From assembly GCF_024362695.1 (NCBI RefSeq), contig NC_065413.1:16775511-16839510 (forward strand): a stretch of 64,000 nucleotides of DNA. Reading direction: 5' to 3'. The position numbers were made by a program, and so were the translations under genes. The notes beneath the pieces are model-generated. The model saw only the letters and a list, made by a program, of their open reading frames with translations. It made no database searches and was not told the origin of the DNA. Shown piece after piece: positions 59,301 through 64,000 of this stretch; position 1 is the first letter of the stretch, and each line of letters opens with the position of its first letter. The stretch is from Pectinophora gossypiella. Its lineage: Eukaryota > Arthropoda > Insecta > Lepidoptera > Gelechiidae.

Positions 59301-61013
59301 TACTTTTGAACAATCAGGTTATAAGCCATACCTTACCACTTAGCATTACCTTATTGAAAGAAGGATTCATATTACCTGTGGCCTTGGCGATGGCTCCGAT
59401 GAGCACAGGGGGGATGGCCATGAAGATGCAGCCGATGGCCGCCACGTATGACAGCACCTGCGCGCGTCCTGCCGTCTTACTGCTCAGCACGCGTTGGAAG
59501 TAAACCTGTCATTGGACAAACACTCTTCACACGCTCTGCTTGGTTACCCGAAGACGTATCTTGCGCTCCAGGATGGTGTGTAAGAGCAGGATAGATAGAG
59601 TACAGACCAATGCGAAAGAGACATATCAACTATTCCGATTGTTGTCCTACGCACCATGCTGTAACGCAAAAATATAAATCCAAGTACCAAGGCTGCTATT
59701 TCTACTCTCGGTAACGTATAACCCGTCTGAGTTAAAACACCTAGCGTCAATGACGATACGTACTTACTTCGCGTGGGTTATACGTAAGCAAGTGTAGAAT
59801 AGGTTTTTGCAGGGTTAATATCAAAATTTCAGAAAAAATGTTTCCATGATGGATTTATCATCATCATCAGCCCATTAACGTCCCCACTGCTGGGGCACGG
59901 GCCTTCCCTATGGATGGATAGGGAGATCGAGCCTTAAACCATCACGCGGGCCCAGTGCGGATTGATGGTTATTAACGACTGCTAATGCAGCCGGGACCAA
60001 CGGCTTAATGTGCCTTCCGAAGCACGGAGGAGCTCGAGATGAAAACTTTTTTTTGTGGTCACCCATCCTATGACCGGCCTTTGCGAAAGTTGCTTTACTT
60101 CAACAATCGCAGACCGAGCGCGTTAACCGCTGCGCCACCGAGCTCCTCATGATGGATTTATAAATATTATTATTTAATTTAAATAGCAATTTAAGAATTT
60201 CAAAGACCCATTTCTTTAGACCCTGTTTCCTTTTAGGAAGGATAATTATTAAGAAGCAAAGGAACAATAAAGAGCTGATGTTGAAAGTTTCCCTATTTTA
60301 TACAATTTAACAAAAGTATAAACATTGGTAAGTAATTTTAAAAGTCAAAACTTATTTAACTCATATAAAAAACGGGAAGGAAATATTTTAAAAGTTTTAA
60401 AAGGCAAAGGAAAGTGCACCGTTTCAGGGACAAATTGAATTTGCGTCTTGGAGCGTACAATCAGTTAGGAAATACAACTTGAATTATTTTACTCTGAAAG
60501 TTGGAAGTTTTAAACATTGTTCCCATTTTACTTTTGTGAAGTAATTTTGTCGCACTGTCAATTTGTAGTTACCTAAAACCGAGTTATTGTGTTTTCGTTC
60601 TAACATTTAATAGAAACGAATTACATTTTACAGATATCATTCTCGAAATTTCCTTTGAGGAAAGCTTAATTAAAGAAGAAAACAAGAGACATAAACGTTA
60701 CAACTTCGACTCACCTGCCAAGGAATCCCTCCGAAGATCAACAAGAGGCCGTAATCCAGATAGAACCAGTAATACGACGGATCAACCCGTCCAATCCAGT
60801 CCACCTCCATAGAGGAGAGCGGCTTGACGCTGGGGTTGGCCCAGGCGAAGGGGATGCACATCCAGAGGCCGATGAAGATGCAGAAGAGCTGGATGACGTC
60901 AGTGTAGGCCACGGAGTAGAGTCCGCCGAACAGTGTGTAGAACACAGCCACGCATGCGCTGAAGATGACAGACGTGCGGTGATCCATGTCGATTATCACG
61001 GCCAGCGTCGCGC
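35040..61013 (-). CDS. ChT: High-affinity choline transporter (SLC5A7/ChT type), six 3' exons
   Basis: Sodium- and chloride-dependent choline uptake at cholinergic nerve terminals, supplying acetylcholine synthesis, is the known role of this family (sodium:solute symporter superfamily, 13 membrane segments). The six exons encode 450 residues: 61013-60715, 59505-59376, 58251-58053, 56087-55953, 40968-40696 and 35358-35040. All have AG/GT borders on the - strand and compatible phases. Family hallmarks include [54 protein letters not shown] then LSASSMFAR, and [18 protein letters not shown] glycosylation site lies where ChT proteins have one. The first ~160 residues lie beyond the right edge. 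The C-tail is rich in acidic residues ([12 protein letters not shown]). Introns are 1.2, 1.1, 2.0, 15.0 and 5.3 kb and rich in mobile elements. The frame is intact throughout, so the gene looks functional. Confidence 0.95.
36060..36420 (-). pseudogene. CR1-like LINE reverse-transcriptase C-terminal relic
   Basis: The - strand gives [20 protein letters not shown] then [18 protein letters not shown] and a stop. The pattern R.WNSLP..VF....Y....FK.RV..HL is the usual end of CR1/L2-group reverse-transcriptase ORFs. Upstream, DIPTIRTKR is cut by a stop. It lies in the last ChT intron. Confidence 0.75.
37036..37362 (+). repeat. SINE B copy
   Basis: tRNA-like head (TCGTGGTCCAGTGTTTGAGC; TTCGAATCCCGGTGGGGAC), shared core, and SINE B tail ending ACCTCTCAACCCTCACGATA with GAAGAAGAAG. 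Only about 175 bp separate it from the next SINE B copy in the same orientation. Confidence 0.85.
37461..37536 (-). repeat. Repeat D scrap between two SINEs
   Basis: Matches ACCGACCCCGCCGGCGTAGT and CGACGATTTCCCTGATT of the repeat D end (compare 9375-9410). The following SINE B starts immediately after it. Confidence 0.5.
37537..37862 (+). repeat. SINE B copy
   Basis: Full-length: head CCTCCGTTGTCCAGTGGTTG with box B GGTTCGAATCC, core GTTAGGACATTACTGGCTGA, tail TTGGCGGCTCTATAATAACC and final CACACATAGAAGAAGATAG. Confidence 0.87.
38284..38600 (+). repeat. SINE A copy
   Basis: Head CCTCCGTGGTCTAGTGGTTA GAGCG, box B region partly deleted, core GTAAGGACTTTTCAGGCTTG, tail GAGCAGCGTGGTGGAGTATG to CTGTTTATGTATGTATA. 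Short target-site-like ATGT repeats end the copy. Confidence 0.83.
38601..40030. other. ChT intron DNA, no gene
   Basis: 39175-39245 is the distal part of repeat D (TGTCGCGAGCTGATTGGCCG). 39290-39330 is a short LINE-tail scrap (CAAATACAAATATACATTAT). 39880-39910 is TA-rich. Nothing else is recognised. Confidence 0.45.
40080..40287 (+). mobile_element. Helitron-like 3' end
   Basis: Ends GCGAAGTCACAGGTGACAG then CTAG, followed by T. The GTCAC..GTGAC arms form a small hairpin just before CTAG, as in Helitrons. The 5' end was not found. Confidence 0.5.
40308..40665 (+). repeat. SINE A copy with an internal head duplication
   Basis: The head reads GGGCTAGTGGTTAGAGCGTT, then CACCACTGGTGGTTAGAGG before box B GGTTCGATTCC, an extra short repeat absent from other copies. 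Core and tail are complete (CTGTTTATGTTGTTATGTAT). It ends about 30 bp before the ChT donor site of the 40968-40696 exon. Confidence 0.83.
40696..40968 (-). CDS. ChT: ChT exon encoding membrane segments near the C-terminus
   Basis: Acceptor TTTGTCCCCAG precedes GTCAATG. The exon completes a Trp codon and encodes [20 protein letters not shown], an [21 protein letters not shown] segment, a [20 protein letters not shown] loop and a last hydrophobic stretch [17 protein letters not shown]. The donor GT|GTAAGTAT leaves phase 2. It is aligned end to end with the known family order. Confidence 0.93.
41085..41147. other. 16-bp perfect hairpin in ChT intron
   Basis: TGTGGAAAATAAAACC (41085-41100) pairs exactly with GGTTTTATTTTCCACA (41132-41147) around a 31-nt loop. 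It could be a MITE remnant or an RNA hairpin. No known family is recognised. Confidence 0.6.
41590..42205. repeat. Repeat K scraps
   Basis: 41610-41655 (AGCAGAGACTATAGAATTCC, ATTTGCTTCGAATTCC) and 42140-42205 match the 2040-2115 scrap. Fragment of an interspersed repeat of unknown class. No coding. Confidence 0.4.
42692..42890. repeat. SINE A tail (+) and LINE tail (-)
   Basis: 42700-42825 has the diverged SINE A tail (GTGGAGGAGCGTGGTG, CCCAGCAGTGGGACTTATAT). 42837-42890 (ACAATACAAATATACTTTAT) is a short retroposon tail in reverse. Confidence 0.55.
43073..43303. mobile_element. MITE J, single hairpin
   Basis: Near-perfect snapback of 231 bp. Both ends read CAGGGTGTTAGTGACATCGA inwards, and the arms of about 90 bp differ at only a few positions, so this looks like a young copy. 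TA flanks both sides. The centre is an A-rich loop. Confidence 0.85.
43352..43470. mobile_element. MITE F copy
   Basis: GGTCACGAGTACTAATATGT at the left, ATAGTGCGACAGGGTTCTAA in the middle and GATATTGCTCATGACTGTA at the right. Homologous to 18078-18222. Confidence 0.65.
43785..44950. other. ChT intron DNA, no gene recognised
   Basis: 43790-44000 begins with AATTCTTTATTTACCAAACA and may be a LINE 3' end in - orientation. The 118-codon + frame at 44057-44413 has no domain and unremarkable composition, so it is not called. Confidence 0.4.
44955..45185. repeat. Truncated MITE G, LINE tail and SINE A scrap
   Basis: 44958-45060 is one arm plus centre of MITE G (AAGCAATTCATCTAAGAAAG, TGCGCATATAAAAGTAAG). 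45070-45115 is an ACAAATACAAATATACTTTA tail scrap. 45130-45185 is the last part of a SINE A tail. Confidence 0.55.
45190..45580 (-). pseudogene. RTE-like LINE 3' end, two overlapping degraded pieces
   Basis: Read on the - strand, CGACAAGAGCGTTGCTCTTA AATTGATGATG marks the 3' end and homology to 17396-17746 covers about 45190-45480. A second, duplicated piece (TATAAGACACGACGTTTGCC) follows at 45490-45575. Many frameshifts. Confidence 0.7.
45821..46110 (-). repeat. SINE B copy
   Basis: Tail at left (GTATGGGTTGTGAGGTGGAA), core in the middle (ACCGGGACCAACGGCTTAAC) and head at right (CAACCAGTGGACCACGGAGG). A short core deletion follows TTGCCTTCCGA. Confidence 0.83.
46600..46665. repeat. MITE G end fragment
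   Basis: ATCAATATTGCTTTTTAGAT followed by AAATTGCTTCTATGTGGG, matching the right arm of MITE G. The rest is missing. Confidence 0.5.
46890..47179 (-). repeat. SINE B copy
   Basis: Tail CTATCGTGTGGGTTGTGAGG at left, core ACCGGGACCAACGGCTTAAC, and the head at right (CGAACCCGGAACCTCTGGAT; CTCAACCACTGGACCACGGA). Confidence 0.83.
47550..47946 (-). repeat. LINE tails, including copy 2 of the 1-196 repeat
   Basis: 47560-47635 (CCTACCATGTGGAACGCAAT) recurs near 61540-61600 as a LINE tail. 47715-47735 is a scrap of the RTE 3' end (TAAGAGCCACGCTCTTA). 47754-47946 matches 1-196. Confidence 0.55.
48436..48923. mobile_element. MITE J, twin-hairpin copy
   Basis: Two full snapback units (48436-48662 and 48697-48923) are separated by the linker TACAAGTACATACAGTAGCC and ATACAAGTAGGTA, as at 31846-32279. 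Outer ends are CAGGATGTTAGTGACATCGT and, in reverse, CAGGGTGTTAGTGACATCGT, with TA outside. No ORF of its own. The open frames here are read-through of the arms. Confidence 0.82.
49307..49638. mobile_element. MITE H copy with a deleted left arm segment
   Basis: GGCCCTGATTCCTG is joined directly to CCCGCCGAAAAGGAAAGGGA, lacking about 45 bp of the arm present at 28163-28470. The right arm is complete and ends ACAAGAATTAGCAC. Confidence 0.75.
49838..49945 (+). pseudogene. RTE-like LINE 3' end scrap
   Basis: AGAGAAGGTGCAGGTCGTGT to CCGACAAGAGCGCAGCTCTT matches the last ~100 bp of RTE coding ([14 protein letters not shown]). The 3' tail became a GA-rich run. Confidence 0.6.
50212..50330 (+). repeat. 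SINE A tail
   Basis: CCTCCACCAACCCGCAGTGG to CAGTTTATGTTATATATG. Head and core are missing. Confidence 0.75.
50755..51085 (+). repeat. SINE A, full-length
   Basis: Head GTAGTATAGTGGCTAGAGCG and box B GGTTCGATTCC, core GGTAAGGACATTGCAGGCTT, tail to CAGTTTATGTATGTTATGTA. A short SINE E scrap (51088-51155, CTCACCGAGCTTACTGTTAG) follows directly. Confidence 0.85.
51156..51768. other. ChT intron DNA, no gene
   Basis: No repeat family or coding frame is recognised. The 78-codon - frame at 51169-51405 has no domain. Confidence 0.4.
51769..52000 (+). repeat. Repeat D copy
   Basis: CGCGACTTATTGCAGATTTG at left through CAGTTGGGCGCGAACCTCGG to AAATCGTCGACCACGC. Nearly identical to the same part of 23878-24265. 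Confidence 0.7.
52011..52286 (-). repeat. SINE C body, head missing
   Basis: TCATCATCTCCCTATCATTA at left through CGCGAAGGGAAAACCAGCCC to CTCGACAATCATTGGTTTA. It stops before the tRNA-like head. It begins 10 bp after repeat D. Confidence 0.75.
52674..52978 (+). repeat. SINE B, 5' part of head deleted
   Basis: Starts ACGACCTCCGCGCTGGGCTC, so box A is lost. Box B GGTTCGATTCC, core GGACATTACCGGCTGATCAC and a diverged tail remain. Confidence 0.75.
53263..53503 (-). repeat. SINE A, 5'-truncated
   Basis: Tail CATAACATAACGTCAACAGC at left and core to CTTACCAAACAAAGGACAG. The tRNA-like head is absent. Confidence 0.78.
53921..54172 (+). mobile_element. Non-autonomous Helitron
   Basis: Starts about TCACTACATAGTATAAAAC and ends CGGGGCGGGTCG then CTAG, with T following. 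Sequence matches 6587-6826 throughout. About 250 bp, no coding. The start is less certain than the end. Confidence 0.75.
54864..55217. mobile_element. 354-bp MITE with ~47-bp inverted repeats
   Basis: The left end GGGACTTTCCAATCGGCGCT and the right end in reverse GGGACTTTCCAATCGACGTT both continue through ACACGATAGATGGCGTTGT. About 4 mismatches over 47 bp. The interior is AT-rich and non-coding. Immediately to the right begins another repeat. Confidence 0.8.
55218..55350 (+). repeat. Repeat L
   Basis: CCCACTGCTGGGCATAGACC, TCCCCCAAGGATCTCCACGA and CACCAGATCGTCGGTCC. A familiar type of lepidopteran interspersed sequence, but I cannot assign its class from this copy. Confidence 0.4.
55953..56087 (-). 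CDS. ChT: ChT exon (cytoplasmic loop and membrane segment)
   Basis: Acceptor TGTATTGTTACAG, exon starts G completing Arg (SSMFAR), then [38 protein letters not shown] and PSIYGL, and ends TG before donor GTCAGT. The donor is slightly unusual (GTCAGT) but the phase and homology fit, and the 15-kb intron that follows is the longest in the visible gene. Confidence 0.92.
56575..57590 (+). mobile_element. Tc1-like element lacking its catalytic domain
   Basis: Exact 27-bp inverted ends beginning CACTTCTCATCAAAAAAATC are flanked by TA on both sides (56573-56574, 57591-57592), the Tc1/mariner rule. 56912-57100 encodes the first helix-turn-helix ([20 protein letters not shown] then [11 protein letters not shown]). 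After a one-base frame change, 57102-57323 encodes the second ([34 protein letters not shown]). That frame then jumps directly from KPANGPKLS to the usual C-terminus [14 protein letters not shown]. The whole DDE domain, some 230 codons, is deleted. The element cannot transpose itself. Confidence 0.85.
57605..57672 (-). repeat. Short retroposon tail with (TATC)n
   Basis: On the - strand it reads GTAACGTCTTAAACCTAAAT, AAAGATTTTGGCTATCTATC. The same tail is inserted at 63514-63586. 5'-truncated. Confidence 0.65.
58053..58251 (-). CDS. ChT: ChT exon with the SSADSS signature
   Basis: Acceptor GTTTTGTCTTCAG. The exon encodes [10 protein letters not shown] (extracellular loop with an N-glycosylation sequon), [20 protein letters not shown] and [19 protein letters not shown] then VLSASSMFA, the most conserved stretch of the family. 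Donor GCCAG|GTACCT splits an Arg codon. Length 199 bp, phases consistent with neighbours. Confidence 0.95.
58300..58360 (+). repeat. SINE C scrap
   Basis: CCGGGCCTGCCAAATCTTCA and GCGGAACATGTAAAAACGC, a short diverged piece of the SINE C body. Confidence 0.45.
58427..58728 (+). repeat. SINE B copy
   Basis: Head TTCCGTGGTCCAGTGGTTGA, box B GGTTCGAATCCCGGTGG, core GGTTAGGACATTACAGGCTG, tail GTCAGGGCCTTTGGCGGCTC and ACACGATAAGAAGAAG. A few bases of the core are replaced by AAGAAAGAAGAAGA. Confidence 0.83.
59135..59332 (-). repeat. SINE B, 5'-truncated
   Basis: Tail TAGGTTGTGAGGTGGATTAC at left and part of the core (ACCGGGACCAACAGTTTAAC) remain. It ends near CAATCAGGTTATAAGCC, about 45 bp before the next ChT exon boundary. 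Confidence 0.72.
59376..59505 (-). CDS. ChT: ChT exon (substrate-path membrane segments)
   Basis: Acceptor TTTGTCCAATGACAG. The 130-bp exon encodes [20 protein letters not shown] and [23 protein letters not shown], continuing GGIPWQ of the preceding exon. Donor ACAG|GTAATA splits an Ala codon. Position and sequence are as expected for the family. Confidence 0.94.
59862..60148 (-). repeat. SINE M (tRNA box A plus 5S-like box)
   Basis: Read on the - strand it starts GAGCTCGGTGGCGCAGCGG TTAACGCG, a tRNA box A-like head. About 50 bp later comes GGTCATAGGATGGGTGACC, resembling the 5S rRNA internal control region. Then follows the core shared with SINE A and B (CGTGCTTCGGAAGGCACATT, AAGCCGTTGGTCCCGGC), and a different tail (GTGCCCCAGCAGTGGGGACG, GATGATGATGATAAATC). 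Confidence 0.72.
60149..60714 (-). other. ChT intron DNA, no repeat recognised
   Basis: AT-rich unique-looking sequence up to the donor GTGAGT at 60709-60714. No gene or repeat family recognised. Confidence 0.4.
60715..61013 (-). CDS. ChT: ChT exon (first one inside the window)
   Basis: Acceptor GTTACCCCGCAG. The 299-bp exon encodes [60 protein letters not shown], an extracellular loop and a [13 protein letters not shown] segment before donor CAG|GTGAGT. The two leading bases require a preceding exon ending in phase 1, so this is not the start of the protein. The AUG within it (IIDMDH) is internal. Confidence 0.95.
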
Positions 61014-61639
61014 CTGCGGGGTAACAGCTCGGTTACAATCATTATAAAATGTAATAGAAGTTGATGTCCCATACATCAACATCATCTGATTATACTAACA
61101 GCCCGGAAAACTTTGATACCGCGTTTTAGACATAAGTACTATAGTAATAATCGCGAACATCAGGCACGCCACGCGCTGATGTTGTCTGCAGTTTGAGCAA
61201 AATGCTTGAAGAAATATAACAGATAATACAATTACTTATGAAAGACTAGCTTTTGCCCGCGACTTCGTCCGCGTGGCGTGTTATATAAGAGAGAGATCTT
61301 TGTGTGTGTGGGAGTGCATACTTATGCAGTTTAGATTTTTTCATAAGTACATTTTTTTTTCCCAATAACTCCCATTTTTCAAAATACAGCCAAAAATAAA
61401 CTTTATATTTACTAAGGTATGCATGCGTGCTAGATTGAATCAATTGATTGAATTGTTTTTTTTTAATTGATTGTTCATTGAGTTTTAATTTTAATACACA
61501 CTTCCTCTCTTCCCTTCAACGTTGCTGTGCCCTATAGGGTCCATGTTTTAGTTCCTATGCCTATGTAACACCCTATTGTACTACATGGAATGCAATAAAT
61601 AATTTAATTGAATTGAATTGAAAATATCTATCTTACGCG

Positions 61640-63065
61640 GTTTCGATTTTTTCATACAAATGTTTTTTTCCCACTAACTCCCGTTTCCGTGGGAATTTTG
61701 CAATATCCTGTTGCAACTAAGCTTTAAGTTAACTAAGGTACCTGCATGCCAAATTTCAAGCGTCTAACTTAAGCGGTTTAGATTTTTCATACAAAAAGAT
61801 TTTCCCGCTAATTTCCGTTGCCGTGGGAATTCCGGGAATTCCTTTCTTAGTGCACCTCTACGGTACCTAAGCTATGTCCCTTCCAAATTTCAAATGCCTA
61901 CGTTTAGCCGTTCAGGCTATGCGTTGATATATGTCAGTCACTGAGTCAGTCAGTTTCTCCTTTTATTTAGATTTGATTTTTTCATACAAATGTTTTTTCC
62001 CGCTAACTACCGTTCCCGTGGGAATTTTGTAATATCCTGTTGCAACTAAGCTTTAAGTTTACTAAAGTACCTGCATGCCAAATTTCAAACGTCTAACTTG
62101 AGTGGTTTAGATTTTTCATACAAAAGGATTTTCCCGTTAATTCGCGTTCCCGTGGGAATTTGGGAATTCCTTTCTTAGTGCACCTCCACGGTACTTAAGG
62201 TACTTGCATGCCAAATTTCAATTGTCTAACTTGAGTGGTTTAGATTTTTCATACAAAAGGATTTTCCCGCTAACTACCGTTCCCGTGGGAATTTTGTAAT
62301 ATCCTGTTGCAACTAAGCTTTAAGTTTACTAAAGTACCTGCATGCCAAATTTCAAACGTCTAACTTGAGTGGTTTAGATTTTTCATACAAAAGGATTTTC
62401 CCGTTAATTCGCGTTCCCGTGGGAATTTCGGGAATTCCTTTCTTAGTGCACCTCCACGGTACCTAAGGTACCTGCATGACAAATTTCAAAGGTCTAACTT
62501 GAGTGGTTTAGATTTTTCATACAAAAGGATTTTCCCGCTAATTCCCGTTCTCGTGGGAATTTCGGGAATTCCTTTCTTAGTGCACCTCTACAGTACTTAA
62601 GGTATCTGCATGCCAAATTTCAAACGTCTAACTTGAGTGGTTTAGATTTTTCATACAAAAGGATTTTCCCGCTAATTCCCGTTCCCGTGAGAATTTTGGG
62701 AATTCCTTTCTTAGTGCACCTCTACGGTACTTCAGGTACCTGCATGCCAAATTTCAATTGTCTAACTTGAGTGGTTTAGATTTTTCATACAAAAGGATTT
62801 TCCCGCTAATTCCCGTTCCCGTGGGAATTTCGGGAATTCCTTTCTTAGTACACCTCTACGGTATCTAAGGTACCTGCATGCCAAATTTCAAACGTCTAAC
62901 TTGAGTGGTTTAGATTTTTCATACAAAAGGATTTTCCCGCTAATTCCCGTTCCCGTAGGATTTTCGGGAATTCCTTTCTTAGTATACCTCTACGGTATCT
63001 AAGGTACCTGCATGCCAAATTTCAAACGTCTAACTTGAGTGGTTTAGATTTTTCATACAAAAGAA
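61640..63065. repeat. ~134-bp tandem array inside the Helitron
   Basis: About ten units each contain TTTAGATTTTTCATACAAAA, TTCCCGCTAATTCCCGTTCC and CCTGCATGCCAAATTTCAA. Two subtypes occur: one with AATATCCTGTTGCAACTAAG (near 61705, 62030, 62300) and one with GGGAATTCCTTTCTTAGTGC (seven copies). The last five are all of the second subtype, so the array grew recently by duplicating that subtype. Confidence 0.85.
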
Positions 63066-63200
63066 TTTCCCTTCACTACTCTGCTCCTATTGATTGTAGC
63101 GTGATGAAAAGTATACTATAACCTGTCCAGGAGTGTGAAGAATAATTGTACCAAGTTTCATTAAAATCCGTCCAGTAGGTTTTGTTTCTATAAGGAACAT

Positions 63201-63202
<2 letters not shown>

Positions 63203-63274
<72 letters not shown>
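63203..63274 (+). repeat. (CAGA)n microsatellite
   Basis: About 17-18 uninterrupted CAGA units. It produces the artificial SVCLSVCLSVCL reading on the - strand. Confidence 0.95.
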
Positions 63275-63277
<3 letters not shown>

Positions 63278-63404
63278 AATTTTACTGATTGCATTTTTGG
63301 CATCAGTATCGACCACTTATCACCCCCTGATAGTTATTTTGAAAAAATATTTAATGTACAGAATTGACCTCTCTACAGATTTATTATAAGTATAGATTAC
63401 TAAT

Positions 63405-63750
63405 GAAGAAGTGCTAGTAAGAGTAAGAGAGACAAAGAGCTATTGAGGACTGAAGAGGTAAGATGATTGGACACTTAATAAGACACGAAGAATTTATTAA
63501 AACATCATAGCACCGTAACACCGTGCAGTCTGTCGTAGTTTATGTAACGTCTTAAACCTAAATAAAGATTCTATCTATCTATCTATCATAGAAGGAAATA
63601 GACGAAGGGGAAGAACAAGAAGAGCTTATATGGACAGAGAAGACCAACATCGTGTCTTATAAGGAAGTCATGGAATTGGCATTGATAGACAAGAATGGAG
63701 AATGCAACACCGACAAGAGCGTGGCTCTTAAATTAATGATGATGATGAAA
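63405..63750 (+). pseudogene. RTE-like LINE 3' end, interrupted
   Basis: GAAGAAGTGCTAGTAAGAGT through GCAACACCGACAAGAGCGTG to GCTCTTAAATTAATGATGAT matches the 17396-17746 relic in + orientation. It is split by the insertion at 63514-63586 and carries several indels. Confidence 0.75.
63514..63586 (+). repeat. 5'-truncated retro-insertion with (TATC)n tail
   Basis: CACCGTAACACCGTGCAGTC to AACCTAAATAAAGATTC then TATCTATCTATCT, flanked by ATCATAG on both sides (about 63506-63512 and 63586-63592). Homologous to 57605-57672 in reverse. Target-primed insertion into the RTE relic is the simplest reading. Confidence 0.7.
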
Positions 63751-64000
63751 TTATCCTTTTCTCTATCAAGGTGTAGAGCTATATTTACTAACGCCCTCAC
63801 GAAGAATCTCACAATTTGTATCTTTACTTGAAACACGAGTCAAGATGTAACTAATGTAAGTATTTCGGAACAGAGGTCCGGTAACATATCCTAATACTTT
63901 AGTGAAACATGGGTATAATATTACACACGCGCTGGCTGGTAAGCTGACCCGTGCCTACCCCGCCACGCGGAAAGGTGAGCCGCGGTTAATGTCTTACAGG
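63751..64000. other. Window end, nothing assigned
   Basis: No gene is recognised. The last 60 bases are GC-richer (CTACCCCGCCACGCGGAAAG). The upstream ChT exon is expected further right; its donor is not convincingly seen here. Confidence 0.35.

Larger units (their letters stand above)
61246..63396 (-). mobile_element. 2.15-kb non-autonomous Helitron with an internal tandem array
   Basis: On the - strand it begins TCTATACTTATAATAAATC after host A and ends GAAGTCGCGGGCAAAAG CTAG before host T, matching both Helitron termini and the A|T target. Near the 5' end is ATCACGCTACAATCAATAGG AGCAG, an internal motif of lepidopteran Helitrons. No Rep/helicase frame. A (CAGA)n run and a ~134-bp array fill the interior. 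It lies upstream of the 61013 ChT exon, in the intron that leaves the window. Confidence 0.8.

Noticed and set aside
63076..63303. 75-codon frame with SVCL repeats
   Set aside because: Translation of the (CAGA)n microsatellite.
63930..64000. Upstream ChT exon ending at the window edge (CCT|GTAAGA on the - strand)
   Set aside because: The phase would give Cys instead of the Gly expected before Ala-Thr-Leu, and the - strand translation does not resemble the family.
1..64000. CRISPR array, bacterial operon or phage region
   Set aside because: No regularly spaced identical short repeats, no ribosome-binding-site/ORF series. Introns and SINEs show a eukaryotic chromosome.

Overview
This is a stretch of an AT-rich, repeat-laden insect nuclear genome, most probably a moth or butterfly (Lepidoptera). 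The reasons are spliced genes with GT..AG introns, several tRNA-derived SINE families with the lepidopteran-style core, RTE/Jockey/CR1-like LINE tails, Helitron ends, a mariner relic, a BEL/Pao relic and many palindromic MITEs. No bacterial-type features (operons, ribosome binding sites, CRISPR arrays) are present.

Only two host genes can be supported, and they are convergent (tail to tail). (1) On the + strand, exon 2 (23147-23216, signal-peptide exon) and exon 3 (26273-27606) encode a secreted structural protein. It has about 25 YGAP motifs in three Pro/Ser/Tyr blocks alternating with three Gly/Ser/His blocks, resembling the elastic repeats of resilin and low-complexity cuticular proteins but without a visible chitin-binding domain. 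Its first coding exon was not located. (2) On the - strand, six exons between 61013 and 35040 encode the C-terminal 450 residues of a sodium-coupled high-affinity choline transporter (SLC5A7/ChT type). Every exon junction keeps frame. The 5' exons lie beyond the right edge.

Layout: 1-7430 is nested mobile DNA, including a 438-bp MITE splitting a SINE and a 4.0-kb element with 40-bp perfect inverted repeats that contains a LINE, a mariner and a Helitron relic. 7431-23146 holds LINE, SINE and MITE debris around two GC-richer, repeat-poor stretches (about 8690-9260 and 13000-14380). 23147-28030 is the resilin-like gene. 28031-35039 is the intergenic region with MITEs, SINEs and a probable transporter 3' UTR. 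35040-61013 is the choline transporter, whose 5.3-kb and 15.0-kb introns are packed with SINEs and MITEs. 61246-63396 is a Helitron with both ends visible and a ~134-bp internal tandem array, followed by an RTE relic that was itself hit by a small retro-insertion.

The repeats fall into recurrent families, labelled here: SINE A and B (shared core, different tails), SINE C (different tRNA-like head), SINE E, SINE M (tRNA box A plus a 5S-like box), repeat D (unclassified), MITEs F, G, H and J (J is a snapback element, sometimes doubled), and several LINE tails. No functional new defence or metabolic system is visible. The most unusual items are the block-copolymer structural protein, the 4-kb nested TIR element, the twin-hairpin MITE, a Tc1 element reduced to its DNA-binding domains, and SINE M.
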